From positions 1-9,770 of the forward strand of contig JAAYKB010000036.1 of the NCBI GenBank assembly GCA_012522615.1: a DNA stretch of 9,770 nt. The letters run 5' to 3'. The position numbers and the translations under genes were made by a program. Within the stretch, counting starts at the first letter, position 1. Every line of letters begins with the position of its first letter. Below, piece by piece: positions 1 through 7,145 of the stretch. Source of the DNA: Clostridiales bacterium. Its GTDB lineage: Bacteria > Bacillota > Clostridia > Oscillospirales > Acutalibacteraceae. The notes beneath the pieces are model-generated. The model saw nothing but the letters and a program-made list of their open reading frames with translations. It was not told the origin of the DNA and searched no databases.

Positions 1-34
1 AAACACGCATACTCGTTTTTGAGTATGCGTGTTT
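1..34. terminator. Bidirectional hairpin terminator at left edge
   Basis: Positions 1-14 and 21-34 are perfect 14-bp inverted arms around a 6-nt loop (GTTTTT). The outer ends of the arms are AAA and TTT, so each strand has a GC-containing stem running into a T run (GTTTT on the plus strand, TTT reaching the window edge on the minus strand). It starts 22 bp past the stop codon of the minus-strand gene ending at 57, so it most likely terminates that gene, and it may also stop a convergent gene lying off the left edge. The full minus-strand T tract cannot be seen because the window ends there. Confidence 0.8.
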
Positions 35-56
35 TACTCTTAATGTATTACTGACT

Positions 57-2075
57 TTAGTCCTCGGGCGGAAGGACATGACGGTAATAGTCATTATCGA
101 GAATATACGAGGAGTATAAAAACTTGTTATTTATCATTTTGTTGATTGATTTGACATAGTCTTCGGGCAGGTCGGTGTCGATAAGGTTTTCCACCCTGCC
201 TTTGGGCGCGTTGTACCTCGCCTTGTCGGTAATCCAGCTTCGGTTGCTGAAAATCACGAGCGGCGGGGAATCCGAAAGAATATCCCTGCCCATCAAAAGG
301 CGGGAATCGAATTTTAATCCGAACAGGTTTGACAGGGTTGGGATTATATCGAGACTGGAGCAGGGTTTATGTATATCAACAGGCTCCATACCCTTTTTCC
401 AAAGTATAAACGAGCTTTTATACAGCTCAAAATTTGTTTCAATCTTATGTCCGGCGAGTTCGCCGATATCTTTTAACGACAATCCGTAGGGATAATGGTC
501 GGCGCTCATGGCAATAACCGTTTTATCGGCGACTCCCGCCTCCTCGAGACGCGTTATAAGCAACTCGAGCGCCCTGTCAAGTTCGATGTTGCAGGCCAGA
601 TATGCCTTGCATGCCTCGCTGTACGGCAGGCTTTCCACCAGTTCCCTGTTTTTTGCCGCGATATAATTTCCGGTAAAGCTGTAGTTAAGGTGTCCGCTTA
701 CAGTCATATAATAGACATGAAATTTTTCGTTGTTTATATACTCGGGCGTTGTGACGTCAATCATCTCGAGGTCGGATTCGGGCCATGATTTTTTAATTTC
801 AAGCCCGTTGCCAACGCCCTTATATATATAACCCATATTCGGATGGGATACATCGCGCTTGTAATATGAATATGTATGGTTGTGCCACGCGCGGGTGGAA
901 TAGCCGAGCGAAGAAAGCTGGTTTCCCATGGTAAAAGGCAGCCAGTTTTCGGCCGATCTGAAAAAGCTCCAGACCCCGGATTTCGGGATAAGGCCGGTGC
1001 AAGCGACATATTCCCCGTCACTGGTGCTTACCCCCCAGGCCGGATTGTAAAAGTTGTGGAACCTGAAGCCCTCGTTTGCAAGCTTATACAGTGTGGGAGT
1101 CAAATCCTTGTCAATCGCGTAATGTGAATAGGATTCGGCGGTTATAAAGACAAGGTTACAGTCCTTGAACATACCGGTATATTTATTTTCCATGGTCGGC
1201 TCGACCTGCGAAAAGTACTGGTGCATTTTCAGGAGGGTTTTATCCTTTTCGTTATCTGTCAGCCGATCGAAATCTATGTCGATAATATTCGGCTTGTATA
1301 TAGGCACATCGACCGGAACAACAGGGGGCTCCGACTCTTCCGGCTCGTTTTGTGCCGTAGAATCTTTTAGGGGCGGCTCACCGTCGTCCGATTCTGACGG
1401 AAACCCGAAAACCAGACGTTTCAGGTCCAGCCGCATTGATGTCAGCATGCCCAGCTTTTGCATGGACAGCTCGGGCGCGGGGGTACGGAAATAGAGATCG
1501 TACGGGGTATATACCCCTTGACCGGTGCCGCACATGACAAGCACGGGAAGAAAATGCAACACCGCAGTTCCCCCGCACGATATGGCAAGCAAGCGCGGCG
1601 GGAGGCGAAAGAAGCTAAAACCTTTCATCCCGAACACCAGCATAAAAACCAGAGGGACGGACATTGGGATTAATATGGGCAGGCTTTTTACAATAGCAAT
1701 AAGGATTTGCTGCCAGAACTGTAGTACCTGACTTGCTCCTGTAACCGAATAGAGGGACAAAAATGTACGGAATACCGAATAATAAACCACCTGAACGGCA
1801 TAGGGCAGGGTATAAATCACGATAACCACCCATGACAGTACGCGGTTTACCCTCTCCTTAAAAACCGAGGACAGTATGTAAACCAGCGTCCCGGCGGGGA
1901 TGGCAAATAGAACAGAATATAATGTGCCAATGCCGAGCAGGGAACGGAAAATCCATATGCGGAACAGCATTTCGAGATAGATAAATGAAGCAATATGAAA
2001 CACAAGCCTTGCATAGGGAAGTCCCATCAAGGCAAACAAATTTTTATAGTGAAATTTCCTGCGGGCGTGTTTCAT
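57..2075 (-). CDS. LTA synthase family membrane phosphoglycerol transferase
   Basis: A 672-aa member of the lipoteichoic acid synthase / phosphoglycerol transferase family (sulfatase fold). Family members polymerise glycerol phosphate from phosphatidylglycerol on the outer face of the membrane. The N-terminal third has about five hydrophobic segments (roughly residues 20-42, 46-72, 79-102, 123-149 and 162-185). An acidic, proline-rich linker follows (about 227-258), then an extracellular catalytic domain (about 305-640). Active-site residues can be matched by motif: Glu314 (TAESYS), the Thr351 nucleophile in STSDGEY, His462 in VSGHLNY, and Asp526-His527 in SADHYP; these correspond to the metal ligands and catalytic Thr of S. 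aureus LtaS. Length is close to the family norm (about 620-700 aa). The start is the first ATG, with a weak GAAAGAAG purine run 9 nt before it. Stop is TAA, followed by a terminator. It is divergent from gltB and has no operon partner in the window. Whether it is the main LTA polymerase, a primase or a paralogue making another polymer cannot be decided here. Confidence 0.9.
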   Translation of the reverse strand: MKHARRKFHYKNLFALMGLPYARLVFHIASFIYLEMLFRIWIFRSLLGIGTLYSVLFAIPAGTLVYILSSVFKERVNRVLSWVVIVIYTLPYAVQVVYYSVFRTFLSLYSVTGASQVLQFWQQILIAIVKSLPILIPMSVPLVFMLVFGMKGFSFFRLPPRLLAISCGGTAVLHFLPVLVMCGTGQGVYTPYDLYFRTPAPELSMQKLGMLTSMRLDLKRLVFGFPSESDDGEPPLKDSTAQNEPEESEPPVVPVDVPIYKPNIIDIDFDRLTDNEKDKTLLKMHQYFSQVEPTMENKYTGMFKDCNLVFITAESYSHYAIDKDLTPTLYKLANEGFRFHNFYNPAWGVSTSDGEYVACTGLIPKSGVWSFFRSAENWLPFTMGNQLSSLGYSTRAWHNHTYSYYKRDVSHPNMGYIYKGVGNGLEIKKSWPESDLEMIDVTTPEYINNEKFHVYYMTVSGHLNYSFTGNYIAAKNRELVESLPYSEACKAYLACNIELDRALELLITRLEEAGVADKTVIAMSADHYPYGLSLKDIGELAGHKIETNFELYKSSFILWKKGMEPVDIHKPCSSLDIIPTLSNLFGLKFDSRLLMGRDILSDSPPLVIFSNRSWITDKARYNAPKGRVENLIDTDLPEDYVKSINKMINNKFLYSSYILDNDYYRHVLPPED

Positions 2076-2135
2076 CTGTCTACGCTTCTTTCACATTCCG
2101 CTTTTGCCGGGTAATATTGCGATGCGCCTTGTACA

Positions 2136-2159
2136 TGTATGCAGGCAAGCATGCATACA
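2136..2159 (-). repeat. Inverted repeat in leader of the minus-strand gene
   Basis: TGTATGC (2136-2142) and GCATACA (2153-2159) are perfect 7-bp inverted arms around a 10-nt loop. They sit in a stretch (about 2129-2166) rich in alternating purine-pyrimidine steps with the palindrome GCATGC inside. The element lies about 60-85 nt upstream of the LTA synthase-like start codon, inside its predicted 5' leader. A role in leader RNA folding is possible but not shown. Confidence 0.4.
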
Positions 2160-2198
2160 AGCGTGCCTATCTATTTTTATGCGGCATATCTATTTATA

Positions 2199-2227
2199 AT
2201 TCCGTTCATAACCAGTGGGGACGGAAT
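2199..2227 (-). repeat. Inverted repeat near the 5' end of the minus-strand leader
   Basis: ATTCCGT (2199-2205) and ACGGAAT (2221-2227) form perfect 7-bp arms with a 15-nt loop. On the minus strand this begins within about 20 nt downstream of the predicted -10 box, so it could be an operator over the start region or a 5'-end RNA hairpin. There is no T tract, so it is not a terminator. Confidence 0.4.
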
Positions 2228-2243
2228 GAAAGCCTTTAGATGT

Positions 2244-2252
2244 ATTATATCA
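2244..2252 (-). promoter_or_regulatory. Extended -10 promoter for the LTA synthase-like gene
   Basis: On the minus strand the sequence reads TGATATAAT: a perfect TATAAT (2249 down to 2244) preceded by the TG of an extended -10. No good -35 box lies 16-18 bp upstream, which fits extended -10 promoters that depend little on -35. Transcription would start near 2236-2238, giving a leader of about 160 nt before the ATG at 2075. Confidence 0.6.
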
Positions 2253-2281
2253 TAATTTGTCGAATTTGCTTTAAATTTTTG

Positions 2282-2295
2282 TTATAAATTCAATT
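2282..2295 (+). repeat. 14-bp direct repeat, copy 1
   Basis: TTATAAATTCAATT occurs here and again at 2472-2485, 190 bp apart, on either side of the gltB promoter. It is AT-rich, so a chance match in AT-rich DNA is possible. A pair of identical sites flanking a promoter could also mark binding sites for a regulator. Confidence 0.4.
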
Positions 2296-2311
2296 ACAGC
2301 TTTGTAATATA

Positions 2312-2355
2312 AAATCGTCAGCGGCATAAGCGACGGTTTATTTATATTTTTTATA
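2312..2355 (+). terminator. Hairpin with T-rich tail upstream of the gltB promoter
   Basis: Arms AAATCGTC (2312-2319) and GACGGTTT (2332-2339) pair over 8 bp with one G-U. The stem can extend inward by two G-C pairs past a bulged A. A T-rich tail follows (ATTTATATTTTTTATAT). It looks like a factor-independent terminator on the plus strand, but no plus-strand gene precedes it and the predicted gltB promoter lies after it. It may insulate gltB, end a short unannotated transcript, or be a non-transcribed dyad. Confidence 0.4.
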
Positions 2356-2363
2356 TGAAAGCA

Positions 2364-2392
2364 TTGATATATAATCCTGCATATGATATAAT
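2364..2392 (+). promoter_or_regulatory. Sigma-A promoter for gltBD
   Basis: A -35 box TTGATA (2364-2369, 5 of 6 consensus) and a -10 box TATAAT (2387-2392, 6 of 6) are separated by exactly 17 bp. The -10 also carries the extended TG (TGATATAAT). This is the strongest promoter match in the intergenic region. It predicts a start near 2399 and a leader of about 112 nt before the gltB ATG. A second TATAAT at 2370-2375 has no good -35. Confidence 0.8.
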
Positions 2393-2429
2393 AACGCCAC
2401 TGACTTGCAAAAATAGATGGTGTTATTGT
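2388..2429 (+). promoter_or_regulatory. Dyad overlapping the gltB -10 box and start site
   Basis: AATAACGCCA (2390-2399) and TGGTGTTATT (2418-2427) are inverted arms matching at 9 of 10 positions; the tenth would be a G-U pair in RNA, and two more pairs extend outward. The left arm covers the end of the -10 box and the predicted transcription start. As DNA it could be an operator; the right arm alone would be in the RNA. The centre is 18 nt long, long for a simple repressor site. No regulator gene is adjacent. Confidence 0.4.
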
Positions 2430-2471
2430 TAAATTAGGCCCCTTTTCAATTATTTATGCAGGATTCATGGT

Positions 2472-2489
2472 TTATAAATTCAATTTATA
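2472..2489 (+). repeat. 14-bp direct repeat, copy 2, within a palindrome
   Basis: TTATAAATTCAATT at 2472-2485 is identical to 2282-2295. Here it also lies in a perfect palindrome, TATAAATT-C-AATTTATA (2473-2489), which ends 7 nt before the gltB Shine-Dalgarno sequence. The 1-nt centre makes a stable RNA hairpin unlikely, so a DNA-binding role would be more plausible than an RNA one. Confidence 0.4.
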
Positions 2490-2495
2490 TATTTC

Positions 2496-2502
2496 AGAGA
2501 GG
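2496..2502 (+). promoter_or_regulatory. Ribosome binding site deciding the gltB start
   Basis: AGAGAGG ends 9 nt before the ATG at 2512. The alternative in-frame ATG at 2467, 15 codons upstream, has no Shine-Dalgarno sequence. This supports 2512 as the true start. Confidence 0.75.
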
Positions 2503-2511
2503 TTGTTTCTT

Positions 2512-5500
2512 ATGTCGTTTCAAGCCAGAGAAATTCCACGGGCACAGGGACTATATAATCCTGTATTTGAGCATGACGCATGCGGAATCGGTGCAGTGGT
2601 TAATATGCATGGTCAAAAAAGTCATAAAATTATCTTGCAGGCGTTGACAATCCTTAAAAATCTTGCTCATCGCGGAGGAGCGGGCAGTGAGTCCAACACC
2701 GGCGACGGGGCAGGCATTTTAATTCAGATTCCGGACAAATTTTTTCGTCAGGCATGCCCGTCCGCAGGGATAGAGCTGCCGTCCGCCGGCGAATACGGCG
2801 CAGGCATGGTTTTTTTGCCGCGAGGCAGGGAAAACAGGGGGCGCTGTGAGCAAAAGATTGAGGAGATTGTCGCCGAGGAGGGGCTGAATATTCTCGGATG
2901 GCGCACCTGCCCCGTCAACCAAGACCGGCTCGGAGAGGCGGCCAAAGCCAGCCGCCCCTTTATTCGCCAGCTTTTCATAGGCAAGAGGGGTGATATCGGG
3001 GATACGATGGCCTTTGAGCGCAGGCTGTATGTGGTACGCAAGCGCTGTGAAAGCCTGTGTATGGGACTTCCCGAAAGCAGCCCCGATTACTTTTACTTTG
3101 CAAGCCTTTCATGCCGTACTATTGTTTATAAGGGGATGCTGACGGCCGATCAGGTTGCCGCCTTTTATGTCGATTTAACAAGTCTGCAGGTCGAGTCCGC
3201 ACTAGCCCTTGTTCATTCGCGTTACAGCACCAACACCTTTCCGAGTTGGGAGCGCGCCCATCCCTACCGCTATATCATCCATAACGGCGAAATCAACACC
3301 ATACGCGGAAATGTAAATTGGATGCGCTCGCGTCAGTCGGGCATTAATACGGAATGCTTCGGTACCAATATCGAAAGGCTTTTTCCCATCATTAATGAAA
3401 ATGGCAGCGACTCGGCCATGTTTGACAACTGTCTTGAGTTTTTGCACCTTGCAGGGCGTTCCCTTCCCCATGCAGCCATGATGATGGTCCCCGAACCCTG
3501 GTCAAAGCATGAAGGCATGAGTCCGGAGAAAAAAGCCTTTTACGAGTTTCACAGCATGCTGATGGAGCCGTGGGACGGTCCTGCCGCTGTGGCTTTCACG
3601 GATGGGGTACAGGTTGGGGCGCTGCTTGACCGGAACGGACTTCGCCCATCCCGATATTGCGTGACAAAAGACGGTCTGGTCGTGCTTGCCTCCGAGGCGG
3701 GGGTTCTTGATATTCCGCCTGAGGACATTATCAGCAGGGAACGGCTTCGTCCGGGGAGGATGCTGCTGATTGATACTGAGCAGGGGTGTATTATTACCGA
3801 CGATGAAATCAAGCACAAAATTTCTTCCGCCCACCCTTACCGCAAATGGCTGAACCGCTATACCATAAGCCTTGACGCTCTTCCAGATTCGGAATCCTCT
3901 GCTTGTGAGAAAAAAAGGACCGCCGATATGGAGCGGCTGGAAAAGGCTTTCGGATACACCCACGAGGATATACATTCACTGGTTCTGCCAATGGCAAGAG
4001 ATGGTGCCGAGGCGGTCGGCGCAATGGGACAGGATGTACCGCTTGCGGTTTTGTCCGACCGTAACCAACTGCTTTATAACTATTTCAAGCAGCTTTTTGC
4101 ACAGGTTACCAATCCGCCGATTGACGCATACCGCGAGGATATAGTAACGGCCACCGAGACCTATATCGGCGCGGACATCAACCTTGTCGATTCCCGGGCG
4201 GACGACTGCTATCAGATAAAGCTGAACCATCCTATACTCTCCAACCGGGAGCTCGAAAGACTTCGTTCAATCAACAAACCGGGGTTCAAATCCGCCGTTC
4301 TGCCCATCCTGTTCTCTGCAGGGAGCGGCGAGCAGGGATTAAAGACGGCGATGGATAGGCTTTTTGATGCCGCCGATTCGGCAATCGACGCTGGCAGCAA
4401 CATACTGATTCTGTCCGACCGCGGTCTGGGCGAAGGCCTTGTGCCTATTCCCGCCCTGCTGGCTGTCTCCGGTTTGCACCATCATCTTGTGCGAAGACAG
4501 AACCGAATCCGCATAGGAATCATTCTGGAATCGGGCGAACCGCGCGAGGTTCACCATTTTGCCCTTTTGCTGGCATACGGCGTTTCGGCCGTCAACCCTT
4601 GGCTGGCATTCGATATTATCGACGAGCTGATTGCAAACCGAAATATTTACGGAATAACCGCCGAGGAGGCACGCGGGCGTTATATTAACGCGGCGGTCAA
4701 AGGCGTCGTTAAGGTCCTTTCCAAAATGGGTATCTCCACAATCCAGAGCTATCAGGGCGCCCAGATATTTGAAGCCCTCGGCATTGGCAAAGAGGTCATA
4801 GACAAGTATTTCACCGCCACCCCGTCCCGCATCGGGGGCATCGGGCTTGACGTAATCGCGGCTGAAGCACAGAGCCGTCATGACTCCGCCTTCGACCCGA
4901 ATGAGGTCGACAAGGGCTTGCCGTCGGGAGGGCAATACCAGTGGCGCAAAAACGGAGAGTACCACAGGTTCAATCCCATGACGATACACAAGCTGCAACA
5001 GGCGGTTCGCAGCGGGGACTATGCGCTGTTCAAGGAGTACAGCGCCTTAATTAATCAGGAGACACCAAACCGCTGCACCCTGCGCGGACTGCTCAAGCTT
5101 ATACCGTCGGATAATCCTGTCCCCCTTGATGAGGTTGAGCCGGTCGAAAGCATTGTACGCAGATTCAAAACAGGTGCAATGTCCTACGGTTCAATAAGCA
5201 AGGAGGCGCATGAGACTCTTGCAATCGCCATGAACCGTCTCGGTGGCAAAAGCAATTCCGGCGAGGGAGGGGAAGACCCGCAGCGGTTTATTCCCATGGA
5301 AAACGGGGATTCCAAATGCAGCGCCATCAAACAGGTGGCTTCCGGCCGCTTCGGCGTGACCGGCGATTATCTTGTGCACGCGAAAGAAATTCAAATTAAA
5401 ATCGCCCAGGGCGCCAAGCCCGGCGAGGGAGGGCAGCTTCCCGGACGCAAGGTATATCCGTGGATTGCCAGCACCCGACATTCCACCCCCGGAGTGGGGC

Positions 5501-7095
5501 TGATTTCTCCGCCCCCGCACCATGACATCTACTCAATCGAGGATCTCGCAGAGCTTATACACGATCTTAAAAACGCCAACCGAGAAGCCCGAATCAGCGT
5601 CAAGCTTGTATCCGAAGTCGGCGTCGGCACGGTTGCCGCAGGTGTCGCCAAGGGACGCGCCGATGTTGTGCTTATCAGCGGCTATGACGGCGGCACGGGC
5701 GCCTCGCCCAAAACCAGTATACAGCACGCGGGTCTTCCGTGGGAGCTCGGGCTTGCCGAGACCCACCAGACCCTGATGCTTAACGACCTGCGCGACCGGA
5801 TTGTAGTCGAAACCGACGGCAAGCTGCTTACCGGACGCGACGTTGTTGTCGCCGCGCTTCTCGGGGCGGAAGAGTTCGGCTTCGCGACCGCTCCGCTTAT
5901 CACGCTAGGCTGCGTCATGATGCGGGTTTGCAATCTCGATACCTGTCCGGTCGGGGTGGCAACCCAGAACCCCGTGCTGCGGGAGAGATTTTGCGGCAAG
6001 CCCGAATATGTGATGAGTTTTATGAGGTTTATCGCACAGGAAGTGCGCGAGATTATGGCGCAGCTCGGCTTTCGCACCATAGACGAAATGGTCGGACACA
6101 CGGACAGACTGCGCGCAGACAAGGCAGTCGAACATTGGAAAGCAAGCGGTGTAGACCTTTCTCCGCTGCTTTATATCCCTGATCTTGGACCCGAGGTTGG
6201 CCGCCGCTTCCAAAAATCACAGGATCATCGGCTCGAAGCCACGCTTGACCGTCGAGTGCTGATTCCGTTATGCCGACCGGCTATCGAGTCGGGCGAGCAT
6301 ATCCGGGCAAGCTTCCCGATAAAAAACACCAATCGTGCCGTGGCAACCCAGCTTGGCAGCGAGATCACCCGGCGTTACGGCCCCGACGGGCTGCCGGATG
6401 ACACCATCCACCTCCATTTCAGGGGTACCGCCGGACAGAGCTTTGGCACATTCATTCCTAAAGGCATAACGCTGGAGCTTGAGGGTGAGGCAAACGACTA
6501 TATCGCAAAAGGTCTTTCGGGCGGGCGTATTATCGTCTATCCCGACAGAGATTCGTCAATTACCCCCGAACATAATGTCATTATCGGTAATGTCGCGCTG
6601 TACGGCGCAACCTCGGGCGAAGCATATATCCGCGGTATAGCGGGCGAGCGCTTCTGTGTCAGAAACAGCGGCGCCGTTGCGGTCGTCGAGGGGGTCGGGG
6701 ATCATGGATGCGAGTACATGACCGGCGGACGGGTGGTTGTTCTCGGTTCCGCCGGACGCAATTTCGCGGCGGGCATGTCGGGCGGCATCGCCTATGTACT
6801 TGACCTTGACGGCAGCTTTGAGAGCCGGTGCAATAAGGAGATGGTCGAACTTCAACCCCTCAATCATCCCGACGATATTGAGGAGGTGTGCGGGTTGATA
6901 CGCCGCCATGTCGAATACACAAAAAGCGAATACGCAGCAGATATACTTGCGCGTTTTAATGAAATCATCTGCAGATTTGTCAAGGTCATGCCCGGGGATT
7001 ACCAGCGCATGCTTCTTCTCATCCGGAAATTCGAACAGCAGGGCATGTCCCATGAGGACGCGCTGATAGCGGCTTTTGAAGAGGCCGGTAAGTAA
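2512..7095 (+). CDS. gltB: Glutamate synthase (NADPH) large (alpha) subunit
   Basis: Large subunit of GOGAT, 1527 aa, the usual length for this family (called GltA in Bacillus). It hydrolyses glutamine and transfers the ammonia to 2-oxoglutarate. The start at 2512 leaves a 23-residue propeptide that would be removed to expose Cys24 (EHDACGIG), the N-terminal nucleophile of the class II amidotransferase domain (to about 430); HNGE at 257-260 belongs to its active site. A central domain follows (about 470-765), then the FMN-binding synthase domain (about 840-1200), beginning near MSYGSIS (890). The [3Fe-4S] ligands are Cys1134, Cys1140 and Cys1145 (C-x5-C-x4-C). The GXGXG beta-helix domain occupies roughly 1270-1470. 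No key residue is missing. It heads an operon with gltD, 50 bp downstream, under the promoter at 2364. No GltC-like regulator is adjacent. The antisense and other-frame ORFs inside it are shadows. Confidence 0.97.
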   Translation: MSFQAREIPRAQGLYNPVFEHDACGIGAVVNMHGQKSHKIILQALTILKNLAHRGGAGSESNTGDGAGILIQIPDKFFRQACPSAGIELPSAGEYGAGMVFLPRGRENRGRCEQKIEEIVAEEGLNILGWRTCPVNQDRLGEAAKASRPFIRQLFIGKRGDIGDTMAFERRLYVVRKRCESLCMGLPESSPDYFYFASLSCRTIVYKGMLTADQVAAFYVDLTSLQVESALALVHSRYSTNTFPSWERAHPYRYIIHNGEINTIRGNVNWMRSRQSGINTECFGTNIERLFPIINENGSDSAMFDNCLEFLHLAGRSLPHAAMMMVPEPWSKHEGMSPEKKAFYEFHSMLMEPWDGPAAVAFTDGVQVGALLDRNGLRPSRYCVTKDGLVVLASEAGVLDIPPEDIISRERLRPGRMLLIDTEQGCIITDDEIKHKISSAHPYRKWLNRYTISLDALPDSESSACEKKRTADMERLEKAFGYTHEDIHSLVLPMARDGAEAVGAMGQDVPLAVLSDRNQLLYNYFKQLFAQVTNPPIDAYREDIVTATETYIGADINLVDSRADDCYQIKLNHPILSNRELERLRSINKPGFKSAVLPILFSAGSGEQGLKTAMDRLFDAADSAIDAGSNILILSDRGLGEGLVPIPALLAVSGLHHHLVRRQNRIRIGIILESGEPREVHHFALLLAYGVSAVNPWLAFDIIDELIANRNIYGITAEEARGRYINAAVKGVVKVLSKMGISTIQSYQGAQIFEALGIGKEVIDKYFTATPSRIGGIGLDVIAAEAQSRHDSAFDPNEVDKGLPSGGQYQWRKNGEYHRFNPMTIHKLQQAVRSGDYALFKEYSALINQETPNRCTLRGLLKLIPSDNPVPLDEVEPVESIVRRFKTGAMSYGSISKEAHETLAIAMNRLGGKSNSGEGGEDPQRFIPMENGDSKCSAIKQVASGRFGVTGDYLVHAKEIQIKIAQGAKPGEGGQLPGRKVYPWIASTRHSTPGVGLISPPPHHDIYSIEDLAELIHDLKNANREARISVKLVSEVGVGTVAAGVAKGRADVVLISGYDGGTGASPKTSIQHAGLPWELGLAETHQTLMLNDLRDRIVVETDGKLLTGRDVVVAALLGAEEFGFATAPLITLGCVMMRVCNLDTCPVGVATQNPVLRERFCGKPEYVMSFMRFIAQEVREIMAQLGFRTIDEMVGHTDRLRADKAVEHWKASGVDLSPLLYIPDLGPEVGRRFQKSQDHRLEATLDRRVLIPLCRPAIESGEHIRASFPIKNTNRAVATQLGSEITRRYGPDGLPDDTIHLHFRGTAGQSFGTFIPKGITLELEGEANDYIAKGLSGGRIIVYPDRDSSITPEHNVIIGNVALYGATSGEAYIRGIAGERFCVRNSGAVAVVEGVGDHGCEYMTGGRVVVLGSAGRNFAAGMSGGIAYVLDLDGSFESRCNKEMVELQPLNHPDDIEEVCGLIRRHVEYTKSEYAADILARFNEIICRFVKVMPGDYQRMLLLIRKFEQQGMSHEDALIAAFEEAGK

Positions 7096-7097
7096 AA

Positions 7098-7123
7098 GGC
7101 TTGCGATAGCATTTTCGCAAGCC
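7098..7123 (+). other. Intercistronic hairpin between gltB and gltD
   Basis: GGCTTGCGA (7098-7106) and TCGCAAGCC (7115-7123) form a perfect 9-bp stem with an 8-nt loop. It starts 2 nt after the gltB stop codon and ends 7 nt before the gltD Shine-Dalgarno sequence. No T tract follows, so it is not a typical terminator. It could protect the gltB 3' end, be an RNA-processing site, or tune gltD translation. Confidence 0.7.
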
Positions 7124-7130
7124 GTGGGAA

Positions 7131-7136
7131 AGGGTG
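7131..7136 (+). promoter_or_regulatory. Ribosome binding site deciding the gltD start
   Basis: AGGGTG, within AAAGGGTGA (7129-7137), ends 9 nt before the ATG at 7146. A GTG at 7134 is in frame but lies inside this binding site, so 7146 is the better start. The resulting N-terminus, MGKPTGF, is the form usual in this family. Confidence 0.75.
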
Positions 7137-7145
7137 AACACAATT

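Larger units (their letters stand above)
2076..2511. other. Divergent AT-rich control region between the LTA synthase-like gene and gltB
   Basis: This 436-bp gap separates two divergent genes. It is strongly AT-rich except for the leader of the minus-strand gene (about 2076-2235). I see no credible protein gene in it. It holds one promoter per direction, inverted repeats at 2136-2159, 2199-2227, 2312-2339 and 2388-2429, a pair of 14-bp direct repeats (2282-2295 and 2472-2485), and the gltB ribosome binding site. The 8+1+8 palindrome at 2473-2489 coincides with the second direct repeat. No known riboswitch class or T-box was recognised. Confidence 0.7.

Noticed and set aside
2136..2159. Possible insertion-sequence end or attachment site suggested by the inverted repeat
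   Set aside because: There is no transposase or integrase, no target duplication and no matching partner repeat elsewhere in the window.
1985..2239. 84-aa plus-strand open frame across the start of the LTA synthase-like gene and its leader
   Set aside because: It overlaps a well-supported gene on the other strand, has no domain, and covers the leader repeats, which explain the sequence better.
2417..2437. Tiny reading frame in the gltB leader encoding MVLLLN, with three Leu codons in a row
   Set aside because: It could suggest leucine-dependent attenuation, but it has no Shine-Dalgarno sequence, and no terminator or antiterminator pair follows it before the gltB start.
2456..2647. 63-aa plus-strand frame starting just before gltB and overlapping it out of frame
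   Set aside because: It has no ribosome binding site, and most of its length is the +1 shadow of conserved gltB sequence.
3502..3975. 157-aa minus-strand open frame inside gltB
   Set aside because: It is antisense to the amidotransferase domain and has no family resemblance.
4339..4998. 219-aa open frame on the minus strand inside gltB
   Set aside because: It lies wholly antisense to conserved GltB sequence, has no recognisable domain and no good ribosome binding site. It is a by-product of GC-rich codon use.
6556..7143. 195-aa minus-strand open frame over the end of gltB and the gltB-gltD spacer
   Set aside because: It is antisense to the conserved GXGXG domain, has no recognisable motif, and would run through the intercistronic hairpin.
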